A DNA stretch of 64,000 nucleotides, taken from contig NZ_CP165727.1 in the NCBI RefSeq assembly GCF_041200175.1, forward strand, positions 4,538,501-4,602,500. Reading direction: 5' to 3'. The stretch comes from Streptomyces sp. R33 (GTDB lineage Bacteria > Actinomycetota > Actinomycetes > Streptomycetales > Streptomycetaceae). Positions 42,006 through 50,119 of this stretch are shown here, piece by piece; the first letter of the stretch is position 1, and each line of letters opens with the position of its first letter. Made by a program: the position numbers and the translations under genes. Under the pieces are notes generated by a model, which saw nothing but the letters and a program-made list of their open reading frames with translations, was not told the origin of the DNA and searched no databases.

Positions 42006-43840
42006 AGCCGGGGTTCCAGTTTCGCGAGCCGCCGCAGGGCGCCCGGCGCGAACCGGGACATCCACAGGGCGCCCTTGGACTCCGGGGTCACCGGCACCAC
42101 CGCCTCGTTGCGCACCACCGCCCGCAGGATCGCGTCGGCGACCTTCTCCGGCGGGAAGTTGCGCAGCCCGTACAGCCGCGAGGAGCGCTCCTGGCGGCGC
42201 TTCTCCTCCGCAGCGTCCACCCCGGCGAAGCGCGAGGTGGCGGTGATGTTGGTGTTGACGATCCCCGGGCATATCGCCGAGACCCCGATCGACTGCGAGG
42301 CGAGCTCGGCGCGCAGGCACTCGCTCAGCATCAGCACCGCGGCCTTCGAGGTGCTGTACGCGGGCAGGGTCTTGGAGGGCAGGTACGCGGCGGCGGAGGC
42401 GGTGTTGACGATGTGTCCGCCCTGGCCGCGCTCGGCCATCTGGCGGCCGAAGATCCGGCAGCCGTGGATGACCCCCCACAGGTTGACGTCGAGGACCTTC
42501 TTCCAGTGCTCCGAGGTGGTCTCCAGGAAGGGCCCCGACAGGCCGATCCCCGCGTTGTTGACCAGGACGTCCACGATCCCGTACTCGGCGGCGGTCTTCG
42601 CCGCGAGCTTCTCCATCGCCTGCTCGTCGCTGACGTCGACGCACTCGCCCCAGGCCTCGGGGGCCCCGACGAGCCGCGCCATGTCCGCCGTGCGGGCCGC
42701 GCCCTCGGCATCCCGGTCCACGCACACCACCCGGGCCCCGGCCTCGGCGAACGCGAACGCGGTGGCCCGGCCGATGCCGCTGGCGGCGCCGGTGACGAGC
42801 ACCAGCTGGCCGCCGAACCGGTCGGCGTACCGGCCCGGAGCCTTCTGTTCCGGCGCGCGGGCGGGCTCCTCCCGGGCGGTGACGAACCCGGTGATCCACG
42901 CGGCCAGCTGGTCGGGCCGGGTCCGCGGTACCCAGTGCTTGGCGGGCAGGGTGCGCCGCACCAGATCGGGGGCCCACAGTTCCAGGTCGTCGTACAGCCG
43001 CTCGGAGAGGAAGGCGTCCCCGGTCGGCGTGATCAGCTGGACCGGTACGTGTGCGTACGCGTCGGGGCGCGGCCGACGCAGCCGGGGCCGGACGTTGTCC
43101 CGGTAGAGCCAGGCTCCGTGCGCCGCGTCCGAGGGCAGCGAGGCCGTCGGGTAGGAGCCGGCCGGGACCTTCTCCACCCGCTCCAGCATCTTCGGCCACC
43201 GCTTGCCGAGCGGCCCGCGCCAGGCGAGCTCCGGCAGCACGGGCGTGTGCAGCATGTACACGTACCACGACTTGGCGCCCTGGCCGAGCAGTTGCGCGGC
43301 CCTGCGCGGGGTGGGCCGCGCCATCCGCTTCTTGATCCAGTGCCCGAAGTGGTCCAGGGAGGGGCCCGACATCGAGGTGAAGGAGGCGATCCGGCCCTCG
43401 GTACGGGCGACCGTCGCGAACTCCCAGCCCTGTACGGAACCCCAGTCGTGGCCGACCAGGTGAACCGGCCGGTCCGGGCTGACCGCGTCCGCCACCGCCA
43501 GGAAGTCGTCGGTCAGCTTCTCCAGCGTGAAGCCGCCGCGCAGCGGCACCGGCGCCGTGGAGCGCCCGTGGCCGCGTACGTCGTAGAGGACCACATGGAA
43601 GCGTGCCGCCAGCCGCTCCGCGACCTCCGACCAGACCTCCTTGCTGTCCGGATAGCCGTGTACGAGCACCACGGTCGGCCGCTCGCTGTCGCCGAGCTCG
43701 ACGACGCACAGCTCGATGCCGCCGGTGCTCACCCGGCGCTCGCGCGCCCCAGCGAGGCCCGTACCGGGGAGGCCCGCCCCCGCGGGGCCCGTCCCCTTGA
43801 TGCCGCCCTTGCTGCCGTCCGCTCCGCTCATGCCGCTCAT
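42002..43840 (-). CDS. Alpha/beta-hydrolase - short-chain dehydrogenase fusion
   Basis: A 612-residue two-domain enzyme. Residues about 35-305 are an alpha/beta hydrolase with HGYPDSKEVW (oxyanion region), VGHDWGSVQ (nucleophile Asp, as in epoxide hydrolases and haloalkane dehalogenases) and a late His in AKHWVPRT. Residues about 335-600 are an SDR with VTGAASGIGRATA (NAD(P) binding), NNAGIG, the catalytic Ser of NTASAAAYLP and YSTSK. Start ATG 43840 has GAGGAGAAGG and overlaps the M24 stop (ATGA). The fusion suggests a product passed from hydrolysis to oxidation, possibly of an epoxide or ester; the substrate is unknown. Confidence 0.9.
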   Translation of the reverse strand: MSGMSGADGSKGGIKGTGPAGAGLPGTGLAGARERRVSTGGIELCVVELGDSERPTVVLVHGYPDSKEVWSEVAERLAARFHVVLYDVRGHGRSTAPVPLRGGFTLEKLTDDFLAVADAVSPDRPVHLVGHDWGSVQGWEFATVARTEGRIASFTSMSGPSLDHFGHWIKKRMARPTPRRAAQLLGQGAKSWYVYMLHTPVLPELAWRGPLGKRWPKMLERVEKVPAGSYPTASLPSDAAHGAWLYRDNVRPRLRRPRPDAYAHVPVQLITPTGDAFLSERLYDDLELWAPDLVRRTLPAKHWVPRTRPDQLAAWITGFVTAREEPARAPEQKAPGRYADRFGGQLVLVTGAASGIGRATAFAFAEAGARVVCVDRDAEGAARTADMARLVGAPEAWGECVDVSDEQAMEKLAAKTAAEYGIVDVLVNNAGIGLSGPFLETTSEHWKKVLDVNLWGVIHGCRIFGRQMAERGQGGHIVNTASAAAYLPSKTLPAYSTSKAAVLMLSECLRAELASQSIGVSAICPGIVNTNITATSRFAGVDAAEEKRRQERSSRLYGLRNFPPEKVADAILRAVVRNEAVVPVTPESKGALWMSRFAPGALRRLAKLEPRL

Positions 43841-44694
43841 GCTGCCTTCTCCTCGGCCCAGCGCCGCACGTGCGGCAGATCGTCGTCCAGCCAGAACGCG
43901 CTCTCCTCGGGATCCCGCGAGTCGGTGACGACCAGGATCTCCTCGAACTTCGCACCGGTGCCCCGGAAGCCCAGGTGCGGTTCCACCGCCCACAGACCGG
44001 GCTGCGGCGGGTGGTCGGAGAAGTGGTACGGGCTCCACAGCGGGGACCAGCCCTCGCGGTGCCCGTGCAGGGCGTCGGAGGCCAGCCCCTTGAGGGACTG
44101 CGTCCCGAACCCGAACGCGGTCGGGGACCAGCGCCGTTCCTTGACCCGGTCTATCTTGTGGGCGATCACCCCGAAGGGGTAGGCGCGGTGCCGGTTGGCA
44201 TACCCCTGGCGGATCATCAGCCGCTCGACGTTCTCGTAGATCTCGCGCAGCGGGCGGCGCTCGCGGACCTGCTCCAGGATCAGCTCGCGGTGCACCCGCA
44301 GATCGGACATCAGCCGGTCCTGTACGGGGTTCAGCCCGAGGCTGCCCGAGTACCCGATGTCGGCCGCGTACCCCTTGTACACGGGCGCCATGTCGAGGAT
44401 GAACGGCATCCCCGGCTCCAGCTTCCGGTTGGTGGGGAAGAACTGCAGGGGGATCTTGAAGTTCGCGAAGGCGGTGCGGTCGCCGAACCACGCGAATGGC
44501 AGGTGGAACCAGTCCCGCACGCCGCGCTCGCGCAGCCACTCGCGCTGCATCCGCGCCGCCTCGCGCTCGGTCACCCCCGGCCGCAGCTGCGCCGCCACGG
44601 TCTCCGCGCACTCGTACGACAGGCGTTGCACTTCCCTGAACCCGCGCAGGTCCGCCGAGAGTTGCGCGGTGCGTTCCCTGGTGTCCCCAGCCAT
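43837..44694 (-). CDS. M24 family metallopeptidase
   Basis: A 285-residue pita-bread-fold protein related to methionine aminopeptidase and Xaa-Pro aminopeptidase but without the N-terminal domain of the latter. Candidate metal ligands are the Asps in FILDMAPVYKGYAADIG, a His in GVIAHKI and Glus in AVEPHLGF and FEEILVV. Some spacing differs from classic members, so peptidase activity is not certain. It is first in a four-gene operon and its TGA overlaps the ATG of the fusion gene. ATG 44694 gives MAGDTRER. Confidence 0.85.
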   Translation of the reverse strand: MAGDTRERTAQLSADLRGFREVQRLSYECAETVAAQLRPGVTEREAARMQREWLRERGVRDWFHLPFAWFGDRTAFANFKIPLQFFPTNRKLEPGMPFILDMAPVYKGYAADIGYSGSLGLNPVQDRLMSDLRVHRELILEQVRERRPLREIYENVERLMIRQGYANRHRAYPFGVIAHKIDRVKERRWSPTAFGFGTQSLKGLASDALHGHREGWSPLWSPYHFSDHPPQPGLWAVEPHLGFRGTGAKFEEILVVTDSRDPEESAFWLDDDLPHVRRWAEEKAA

Positions 44695-44730
44695 GACAGC
44701 CGTCCGTCCGTAGCCGTACCCGCCCGTACC

Positions 44731-44752
44731 TTGACACTGATGAATGTGACAA
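44731..44752. promoter_or_regulatory. Quasi-palindrome in the M24 operon promoter, probable MerR operator
   Basis: TTGACAC-TGATGAAT-GTGACAA (arms 44731-44737 and 44746-44752, 6 of 7 pairs). On the reverse strand it supplies a -35-like TTGTCA (44752-44747), with a -10-like TACGGG at 44728-44723 after an 18-base spacer. This long-spacer layout fits MerR-type control of the operon that ends with a merR gene. Confidence 0.55.
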
Positions 44753-44787
44753 TGACCGGAGATCACGTCAAGGCCCGTGCACGGACC

Positions 44788-44796
44788 TGTGGACAA
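44788..44796 (-). promoter_or_regulatory. Single perfect DnaA box
   Basis: TGTGGACAA is the reverse complement of TTGTCCACA. It lies alone in the divergent spacer between the M24 operon and the ABC transporter operon. Confidence 0.5.
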
Positions 44797-44907
44797 ACTG
44801 TCCGGTCCGCATCAGCCTTTCGTCAGGGTCCGTAGTCCTGAAGGCGGAGACGGAGTGACGCTCCAGGTCTGACGATCTGCACGGCCGGCGCCACTAACGT
44901 CGAAGCC

Positions 44908-45891
44908 GTGACTGTCATCGCGACCGAAAGCCTGAGCAAGCGGTACCCCCGAGTGACCGCAATCGACCGGCTCTCCCTGGACATCGGGCCGGGAGTGACC
45001 GGCCTCGTGGGTGCCAACGGAGCCGGCAAGTCCACGCTGATCAAGATCCTGCTTGGACTGTCCCCCGCCACCGAGGGCCGCGCCGCCGTGCTCGGACTCG
45101 ATGTCGCCACCCATGGCAGCGCCATCCGTGAGCGCGTCGGCTACATGCCCGAGCACGACTGCCTGCCGCCCGACGTCTCGGCCACCGAGTTCGTCGTCCA
45201 CATGGCGCGCATGTCCGGGCTCCCGCCGACCGCCGCCCGCGAGCGGACCGCCGACACCCTGCGCCACGTGGGCCTGTACGAGGAGCGCTACCGCCCCATC
45301 GGGGGGTACTCCACGGGCATGAAGCAGCGGGTCAAGCTGGCCCAGGCGCTCGTCCACGACCCCCAGCTGGTGCTCCTCGACGAGCCCACCAACGGCCTCG
45401 ACCCCGTCGGCCGCGATGAGATGCTCGGCCTGATCCGCCGCGTCTACACCGACTTCGGCATCTCCGTCCTGGTCACCTCCCACCTCCTCGGCGAGCTGGA
45501 GCGGACCTGCGACCACGTCGTGGTCGTCGACGGCGGCAAGCTGCTGCGTTCCAGCTCCACCAGCGACTTCACCCAGATCACCACGACCCTCGCGGTCGAG
45601 GTCACCGACTCCGACGCCCACCCGGACGGCACCGCCGCCCTGCGCAAGGCGCTCGCCGAGGCGGGCATCACCCTGCACGCGGGTGAGGAGCAGGGGCTGC
45701 CCGGAGCCGGCCACATCCTGCTCGTCGAGGCCACCGGCGAGGACACCTACGACACCGTGCGCGACACCGTCGCCGACCTGGGTCTCGGCCTGGTCCGCAT
45801 GGAACAGCGCCGCCACCACATCGCGGAGGTCTTCCGCGACAACGACCAGCAGCAGCTCGTCCGGAAGGGAGCCGGTTCCGATGGCGCCTGA
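44908..45891 (+). CDS. ABC transporter ATP-binding protein
   Basis: A 327-residue ATPase of the CcmA/DRA exporter group. Walker A is GANGAGKST, the signature is STGMKQRVKLAQAL and Walker B is LVLLDEPTNGLDP; a helical extension of about 100 residues follows. GTG 44908 lies 7 bases after TAACGT, a -10-like box, suggesting a leaderless transcript. It opens a four-gene operon (ATPase, permease, ATPase, permease), and the next start lies inside its last codons. The exported substrate is unknown; a role in multidrug or lipid export would be guesswork. Confidence 0.93.
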   Translation: MTVIATESLSKRYPRVTAIDRLSLDIGPGVTGLVGANGAGKSTLIKILLGLSPATEGRAAVLGLDVATHGSAIRERVGYMPEHDCLPPDVSATEFVVHMARMSGLPPTAARERTADTLRHVGLYEERYRPIGGYSTGMKQRVKLAQALVHDPQLVLLDEPTNGLDPVGRDEMLGLIRRVYTDFGISVLVTSHLLGELERTCDHVVVVDGGKLLRSSSTSDFTQITTTLAVEVTDSDAHPDGTAALRKALAEAGITLHAGEEQGLPGAGHILLVEATGEDTYDTVRDTVADLGLGLVRMEQRRHHIAEVFRDNDQQQLVRKGAGSDGA

Positions 45892-46768
45892 CACCTCGAC
45901 CCAGATCCACAACATCGGCTACCGGTCCTACGAGGGAGCCCGGCTCGGCCGCGCCTACGCCCGCAAGTCGCTGTTCTCGCAGTCCCTGCGCGGCGCTTAC
46001 GGACTCGGCCGCTCGGCCAAGTCCAAGGTCCTCCCGATGCTCCTCTTCGCGGTGATGTGCGTCCCCGCGCTGATCATCGTCGCGATCGCCATTGCGGTGC
46101 CCGGCTCCACCAGCCTGCCGATCAAGTACACGACGTACGCCCTGACCACCCAGGTGATCATCGGCCTCTACCTCGCCTCGCAGGCACCCCAGTCGGTCTC
46201 CCGCGACCTGCGCTTCAAGACCGTGCCGCTCTACTTCTCGCGGCCCATCGAGCGCATCGACTACGTCCTCGCGAAGTTCGCGGCGATGTCCTCGGCGCTG
46301 TTCATCCTCACCGCCACACCGCTGCTGATCATGTGGATCGGCTCGCTGCTGGCCAAATTCGACTTCGCGGACCAGACCAAGGGGTTCGCCCAGGGACTGG
46401 TCTCCGTGCTGCTGCTCTCGGTGCTGTTCGCCGGCCTCGGCCTGATCATGGCCGCGCTCACCCCGCGCCGCGGCTTCGGCGTCGCCGCCATCATCGCCGT
46501 GCTCCTGATCCCCTATGGCGCGGTGACCGCCGTCCAGGGCATCGCGTACAGCACCGGCTCGAACGGTGCCATCGAGTGGATGGGCCTGTTCTCCCCCATC
46601 AGCCTGATCGACGGGGTCCAGTCAGCCTTCCTCGGCGGCACCTCCGCCTTCCCCGGTGGAGAAGGCCCCTCGGCCGGCGTCGGCTTCGTCTACCTGCTCG
46701 TCGTCCTCGCCCTCATCGCCGGCTCCTACGCCGCCCTGATGGCCCGCTACCGGAAGGCCGGGCTGTGA
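45881..46768 (+). CDS. ABC-2 type permease
   Basis: A 295-residue membrane protein with six predicted helices, starting with a cytoplasmic segment (IHNIGYRSYEGARLGRAYARKSLFSQSLRGAYGLG). The core includes VSRDLRFKTVPLYFSRPIERIDYVLAKF, typical of ABC-2 permeases next to DRA-type ATPases. The ATG overlaps the end of the preceding ATPase gene by 11 bases, with GAAGGGA upstream, and the stop overlaps the next GTG (GTGA). Confidence 0.88.
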   Translation: MAPDTSTQIHNIGYRSYEGARLGRAYARKSLFSQSLRGAYGLGRSAKSKVLPMLLFAVMCVPALIIVAIAIAVPGSTSLPIKYTTYALTTQVIIGLYLASQAPQSVSRDLRFKTVPLYFSRPIERIDYVLAKFAAMSSALFILTATPLLIMWIGSLLAKFDFADQTKGFAQGLVSVLLLSVLFAGLGLIMAALTPRRGFGVAAIIAVLLIPYGAVTAVQGIAYSTGSNGAIEWMGLFSPISLIDGVQSAFLGGTSAFPGGEGPSAGVGFVYLLVVLALIAGSYAALMARYRKAGL

Positions 46769-47676
46769 CCACCATCGACATCGACCACACCTCCCGCTGG
46801 TTCGGGAACGTCGTCGCCGTCAACGACGTGACCATGCGCATCGGCCCCGGAGTCACCGGACTCCTGGGCCCCAACGGCGCCGGGAAGTCCACGCTCATCA
46901 ACATGATGGGCGGCTTCCTCGCCCCCTCCACGGGCACCGTCACCCTCGACGGCGCACCGATCTGGCAGAACGAGCAGGTCTACAAGCAGATCGGCGTCGT
47001 GCCCGAGCGCGAGGCCATGTACGACTTCCTCACCGGCCGGGAGTTCGTCGTCGCCAACGCCGAGCTGCACGGCCTCGACGACGCGGCCGCCCAGCGGGCG
47101 CTCGCCACCGTCGAGATGGAGTACGCCCAGGACCGCAAGATCTCCACGTACTCCAAGGGCATGCGGCAGCGCGTGAAGATGGCCTCGGCGCTCGTCCACG
47201 ACCCGTCCGTGCTGCTCCTCGACGAGCCGTTCAACGGCATGGACCCGCGTCAGCGCATGCAGCTCATGGACCTGCTGCGGCGCATGGGCGATGACGGCCG
47301 CACCGTGCTGTTCTCCTCCCACATCCTGGAGGAGGTCGAACAGCTCGCCTCCCACATCGAGGTGGTCGTCGCCGGCCGGCACGCCGCCTCCGGCGACTTC
47401 CGCAAGATCCGCCGCCTGATGACGGACCGCCCGCACCGCTACGTCGTCCGCTCCTCCGACGACCGGGCCCTCGCCGCGGCCCTGATCGCCGACCCCTCCA
47501 CCGCAGGCATCGAGATCGACCTCAAGGAAGGCGCGCTGCGCATCCAGGCCGTCGACTTCGGCCGCTTCACCGAGCTGCTGCCGCGGGTCGCCCGTGCGCA
47601 CGGCATCCGGCTGCTGACGGTCTCGCCCTCCGACGAGTCCCTCGAGTCGGTCTTCTCCTACCTCGTCGCGGCCTGA
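46765..47676 (+). CDS. ABC transporter ATP-binding protein
   Basis: A 303-residue ATPase paralogous to the one at 44908-45891. Walker A is GPNGAGKST, the signature is YSKGMRQRVKMASAL and Walker B is VLLLDEPFNGMDP. GTG 46765 overlaps the permease stop. It pairs with the downstream permease, so the operon may encode one heteromeric exporter with two different ATPases. Confidence 0.93.
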   Translation: MTTIDIDHTSRWFGNVVAVNDVTMRIGPGVTGLLGPNGAGKSTLINMMGGFLAPSTGTVTLDGAPIWQNEQVYKQIGVVPEREAMYDFLTGREFVVANAELHGLDDAAAQRALATVEMEYAQDRKISTYSKGMRQRVKMASALVHDPSVLLLDEPFNGMDPRQRMQLMDLLRRMGDDGRTVLFSSHILEEVEQLASHIEVVVAGRHAASGDFRKIRRLMTDRPHRYVVRSSDDRALAAALIADPSTAGIEIDLKEGALRIQAVDFGRFTELLPRVARAHGIRLLTVSPSDESLESVFSYLVAA

Positions 47677-47690
47677 AGGAGCTGGCACCC

Positions 47691-48410
47691 ATGTACAACC
47701 CCACCGTCGCCCGGCTCACCTACCGCGCGCTGCTCGGCCGTCGCCGCGCGCTGATCCTCTTCGCACTGCCCGCCCTGCTGATCGTCATCTCCCTCGCCGT
47801 CCGCGCCTTCACCGGCCTGGACGACAAGGTCGCGGCCGACCTGCTGGGCGGCTTCGCCCTCGCCACCATGGTTCCGCTGATCGGAGTCATCGCCGGCACC
47901 GGAGCCATCGGCCCCGAGATCGACGACGGCTCGATCGTCTACCTGCTCTCCAAGCCGGTGAAACGCCCGACGATCATCATGACCAAGCTGATCGTCGCGA
48001 TCGCCGTCACGATGGCCTTCTCCGCGATCCCGACCCTGATCGCCGGCCTCATCCTCAACGGCAACGGCCAGCAGATCGCCGTTGCCTACACCGTCGCCGC
48101 CCTCGTCGCCTCGATCGCCTACAGCGCCCTGTTCCTGCTGCTGGGCACCGTCAGTCGGCACGCGGTCGTCTTCGGTCTGGTCTACGCGCTGATCTGGGAG
48201 TCGCTGTTCGGCAGCCTGGTCTCCGGGGCGAAGACCCTGAGCGTCCAGCAGTGGGCCCTGGCCCTCGCCGAGAAGGTCGCCGGCGAAGGCTACGTCGACG
48301 CCACCGTCGGCCTGCCCACCGCGGTGATCCTGCTCGTGGCGGTCACCGTCGGCGCCACCGTCTACGCCGGCCAGAAGCTGCGCCGCCTCACCCTGGCGGG
48401 CGAGGAGTAG
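47691..48410 (+). CDS. ABC-2 type permease
   Basis: A 239-residue membrane protein with six helices, including GPEIDDGSIVYLLSKPVKRPTIIMTKL, similar to the segment in the first permease. It starts 14 bases after the second ATPase gene with GAAGGAGC upstream, and closes the operon. Confidence 0.88.
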   Translation: MYNPTVARLTYRALLGRRRALILFALPALLIVISLAVRAFTGLDDKVAADLLGGFALATMVPLIGVIAGTGAIGPEIDDGSIVYLLSKPVKRPTIIMTKLIVAIAVTMAFSAIPTLIAGLILNGNGQQIAVAYTVAALVASIAYSALFLLLGTVSRHAVVFGLVYALIWESLFGSLVSGAKTLSVQQWALALAEKVAGEGYVDATVGLPTAVILLVAVTVGATVYAGQKLRRLTLAGEE

Positions 48411-48495
48411 GCCCCCACAACACCGGCTCCGCATCCCGTGCCCCGCCCGGCCCACCGGCCGGGCGGGGCGCCGCCGTACGGGGCAAAATCAGTGC

Positions 48496-49143
48496 ATGAT
48501 CGAGCATGCCGAGCCCGAGCCGTCCAGGCCCGTACGGTCCTGGATACGCTCCGCGCCCGGTACGCACATATGGCTGCTGATCATCGCCGTCACGAGCATC
48601 ATCGTCGTGATCGCGCCCGACCACCTCGAGCACGTCCTGCTCCACCGCCACAGCAGCAATATCCACGAGCTCACCCGGCACCCCGTACGGGCCCTGATCT
48701 CCAGCGCCTTCTGGATAGCGAACCCGGCCTCACTCGCCCTGTACGCCGTCCTCTTCGAGCTCTTCCACGCCCCCGTCGAACGCTGGCTCGGCACCCTGCG
48801 CTGGCTCGTCATCGTCGCGACGGCCCACATCACGGCCACCCTGATCAGCCAGAAGGTGGTCCTGACGGCCATTCAGGACCACCGGGCCCCGCAGAGCATG
48901 GTCCACGTCGTCGACGTCGGTGTCAGCTATGGACTCGCGGCCTCGATCGGGGTCCTCACCTATCGGCTTCCGAACCCCTTGCGCTGGATCTACCTCGCCT
49001 GTGTCGTCGCCTTCTTCGGACTCCCCCTCCTCACCGGAGGCACTTTCACCGACCTCGGGCACGCCATCTCGCTCTCCGTCGGCCTGCTTGCCTGGCCGCT
49101 CACCCGCCACCCGCACCCCAGGCATGTTTCACGTGAAACATGA
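48496..49143 (+). CDS. Rhomboid-like membrane protein
   Basis: A 215-residue protein with about six transmembrane helices, resembling actinobacterial rhomboid-like proteins. A GVSYG motif in the fourth helix region and a His in TDLGHAISLSVG could form the Ser-His pair of an intramembrane protease, but the usual GxSG is not exact, so activity is uncertain. A basic cytoplasmic start precedes the first helix. The last five codons and stop are read from a parS site (C-terminus VSRET). Confidence 0.78.
   Translation: MIEHAEPEPSRPVRSWIRSAPGTHIWLLIIAVTSIIVVIAPDHLEHVLLHRHSSNIHELTRHPVRALISSAFWIANPASLALYAVLFELFHAPVERWLGTLRWLVIVATAHITATLISQKVVLTAIQDHRAPQSMVHVVDVGVSYGLAASIGVLTYRLPNPLRWIYLACVVAFFGLPLLTGGTFTDLGHAISLSVGLLAWPLTRHPHPRHVSRET
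49126..49139. other. parS: parS site at the 3' end of the rhomboid-like gene
   Basis: Perfect GTTTCACGTGAAAC lying 1 base before the TGA stop. It encodes the terminal VSRET of the preceding protein. Confidence 0.95.
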
Positions 49144-49229
49144 GCGTCGTCCTCGCCGGACCGATGCGCGGAAATTGACTGGTACGGGACCTGCGCCCCG
49201 GGCAGAGTGAGTCGTGCGGGGAGCAACAA

Positions 49230-49285
49230 AAGGTCCGGAGCAGCCACTTCGAGCGCGCCTTGCGGCGCGGGCTGTTCCGGACCTT
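49230..49285. terminator. Bidirectional intrinsic terminator between convergent genes
   Basis: Arms AAGGTCCGGAGCAGCC (49230-49245) and GGCTGTTCCGGACCTT (49270-49285) pair with one wobble, and a second stem CGCGCC/GGCGCG forms in the loop. On the reverse strand it is followed by TTTTGTTG, a genuine U-tract for the Cof phosphatase transcript. Confidence 0.85.
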
Positions 49286-49306
49286 CCCCTGTTTGCGGCC
49301 GAGCCG

Positions 49307-50119
49307 TCAGGCAGCGCCCAGCAGGCGCTCCAGCACCACCGCGATGCCGTCCTCCTCGTTGGAGGCCGTCACCTCGTCGGCCACCGCCTTCAGCTCCGCA
49401 TGGGCATTGGCCATCGCCACGCCGTGGGCCGCCCAGGCGAACATCGGGATGTCGTTGGGCATGTCACCGAAGGCGATCGTCTCCGCCGCCTTCACACCCA
49501 GCCGGCGCGCGGCCAGCGAGAGGCCGGTGGCCTTCGTCAGCCCCAGCGGCAGGATCTCCACTATGCCCGGGCCGGCCATGACGATGTCCACCAAGGAGCC
49601 CACCGTCTCGCGGGCCACCTTCACCAGCGCGTCGTCGTCGAGCTCCGGGTGCTGGATGTACAGCTTGTTCAGCGGAGCCGTCCAGACCTGCGCCGTGTCC
49701 TCCAGGTAGAGCGCCGGCAGGCCCTCCTGCACCCGGTACCCGGGCCCGAACAGCACGTCGCCGTCCACCCCGTCCCGGCTGGCCGCGAGCGCCAGCGGAC
49801 CCACCTCGGCCTCGAGCTTCGACAGCGCCAGACCGGCCAGCTGCCGGTCGAGGGTCACCGAGGTCAGCAGCCGGTGCGCCCCCGCGTCGTAGACCTGTGC
49901 GCCCTGCCCGCACACCGCGATCCCCTTGTAGCCGAGGTCGTCCAGCACGCTCCGGGTCCAGGGCACGGCCCGGCCGGTGACGATGATGTGCGCCGCGCCC
50001 GCCGCGGTGACCGCGACGAGCGCTTCACGGGTGCGTTCCGAGACGGTGTCGTCGCCACGCAGCAGCGTGCCGTCGAGGTCGGTCGCGACGAGCTTGTACG
50101 GGAACGGGGCCGGGCTCAC
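49307..50119 (-). CDS. Cof-type HAD-IIB phosphatase
   Basis: A 270-residue HAD phosphatase paralogous to the one at 32106-32972. Motifs are VATDLDGTLLRGDD, IIVTGRAVPW and AFGDMPNDIPMF. GTG 50119 overlaps the serS stop codon (GTGA), so it is translated from the serS mRNA. A role in clearing a phosphorylated metabolite is possible, but nothing ties it specifically to aminoacylation. It ends at a strong intrinsic terminator. Confidence 0.91.
   Translation of the reverse strand: MSPAPFPYKLVATDLDGTLLRGDDTVSERTREALVAVTAAGAAHIIVTGRAVPWTRSVLDDLGYKGIAVCGQGAQVYDAGAHRLLTSVTLDRQLAGLALSKLEAEVGPLALAASRDGVDGDVLFGPGYRVQEGLPALYLEDTAQVWTAPLNKLYIQHPELDDDALVKVARETVGSLVDIVMAGPGIVEILPLGLTKATGLSLAARRLGVKAAETIAFGDMPNDIPMFAWAAHGVAMANAHAELKAVADEVTASNEEDGIAVVLERLLGAA

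Noticed and set aside
44908..48410. ABC operon as an antibiotic resistance exporter
   Set aside because: Nothing in the neighbourhood or sequence points to a drug substrate; the family covers many functions.
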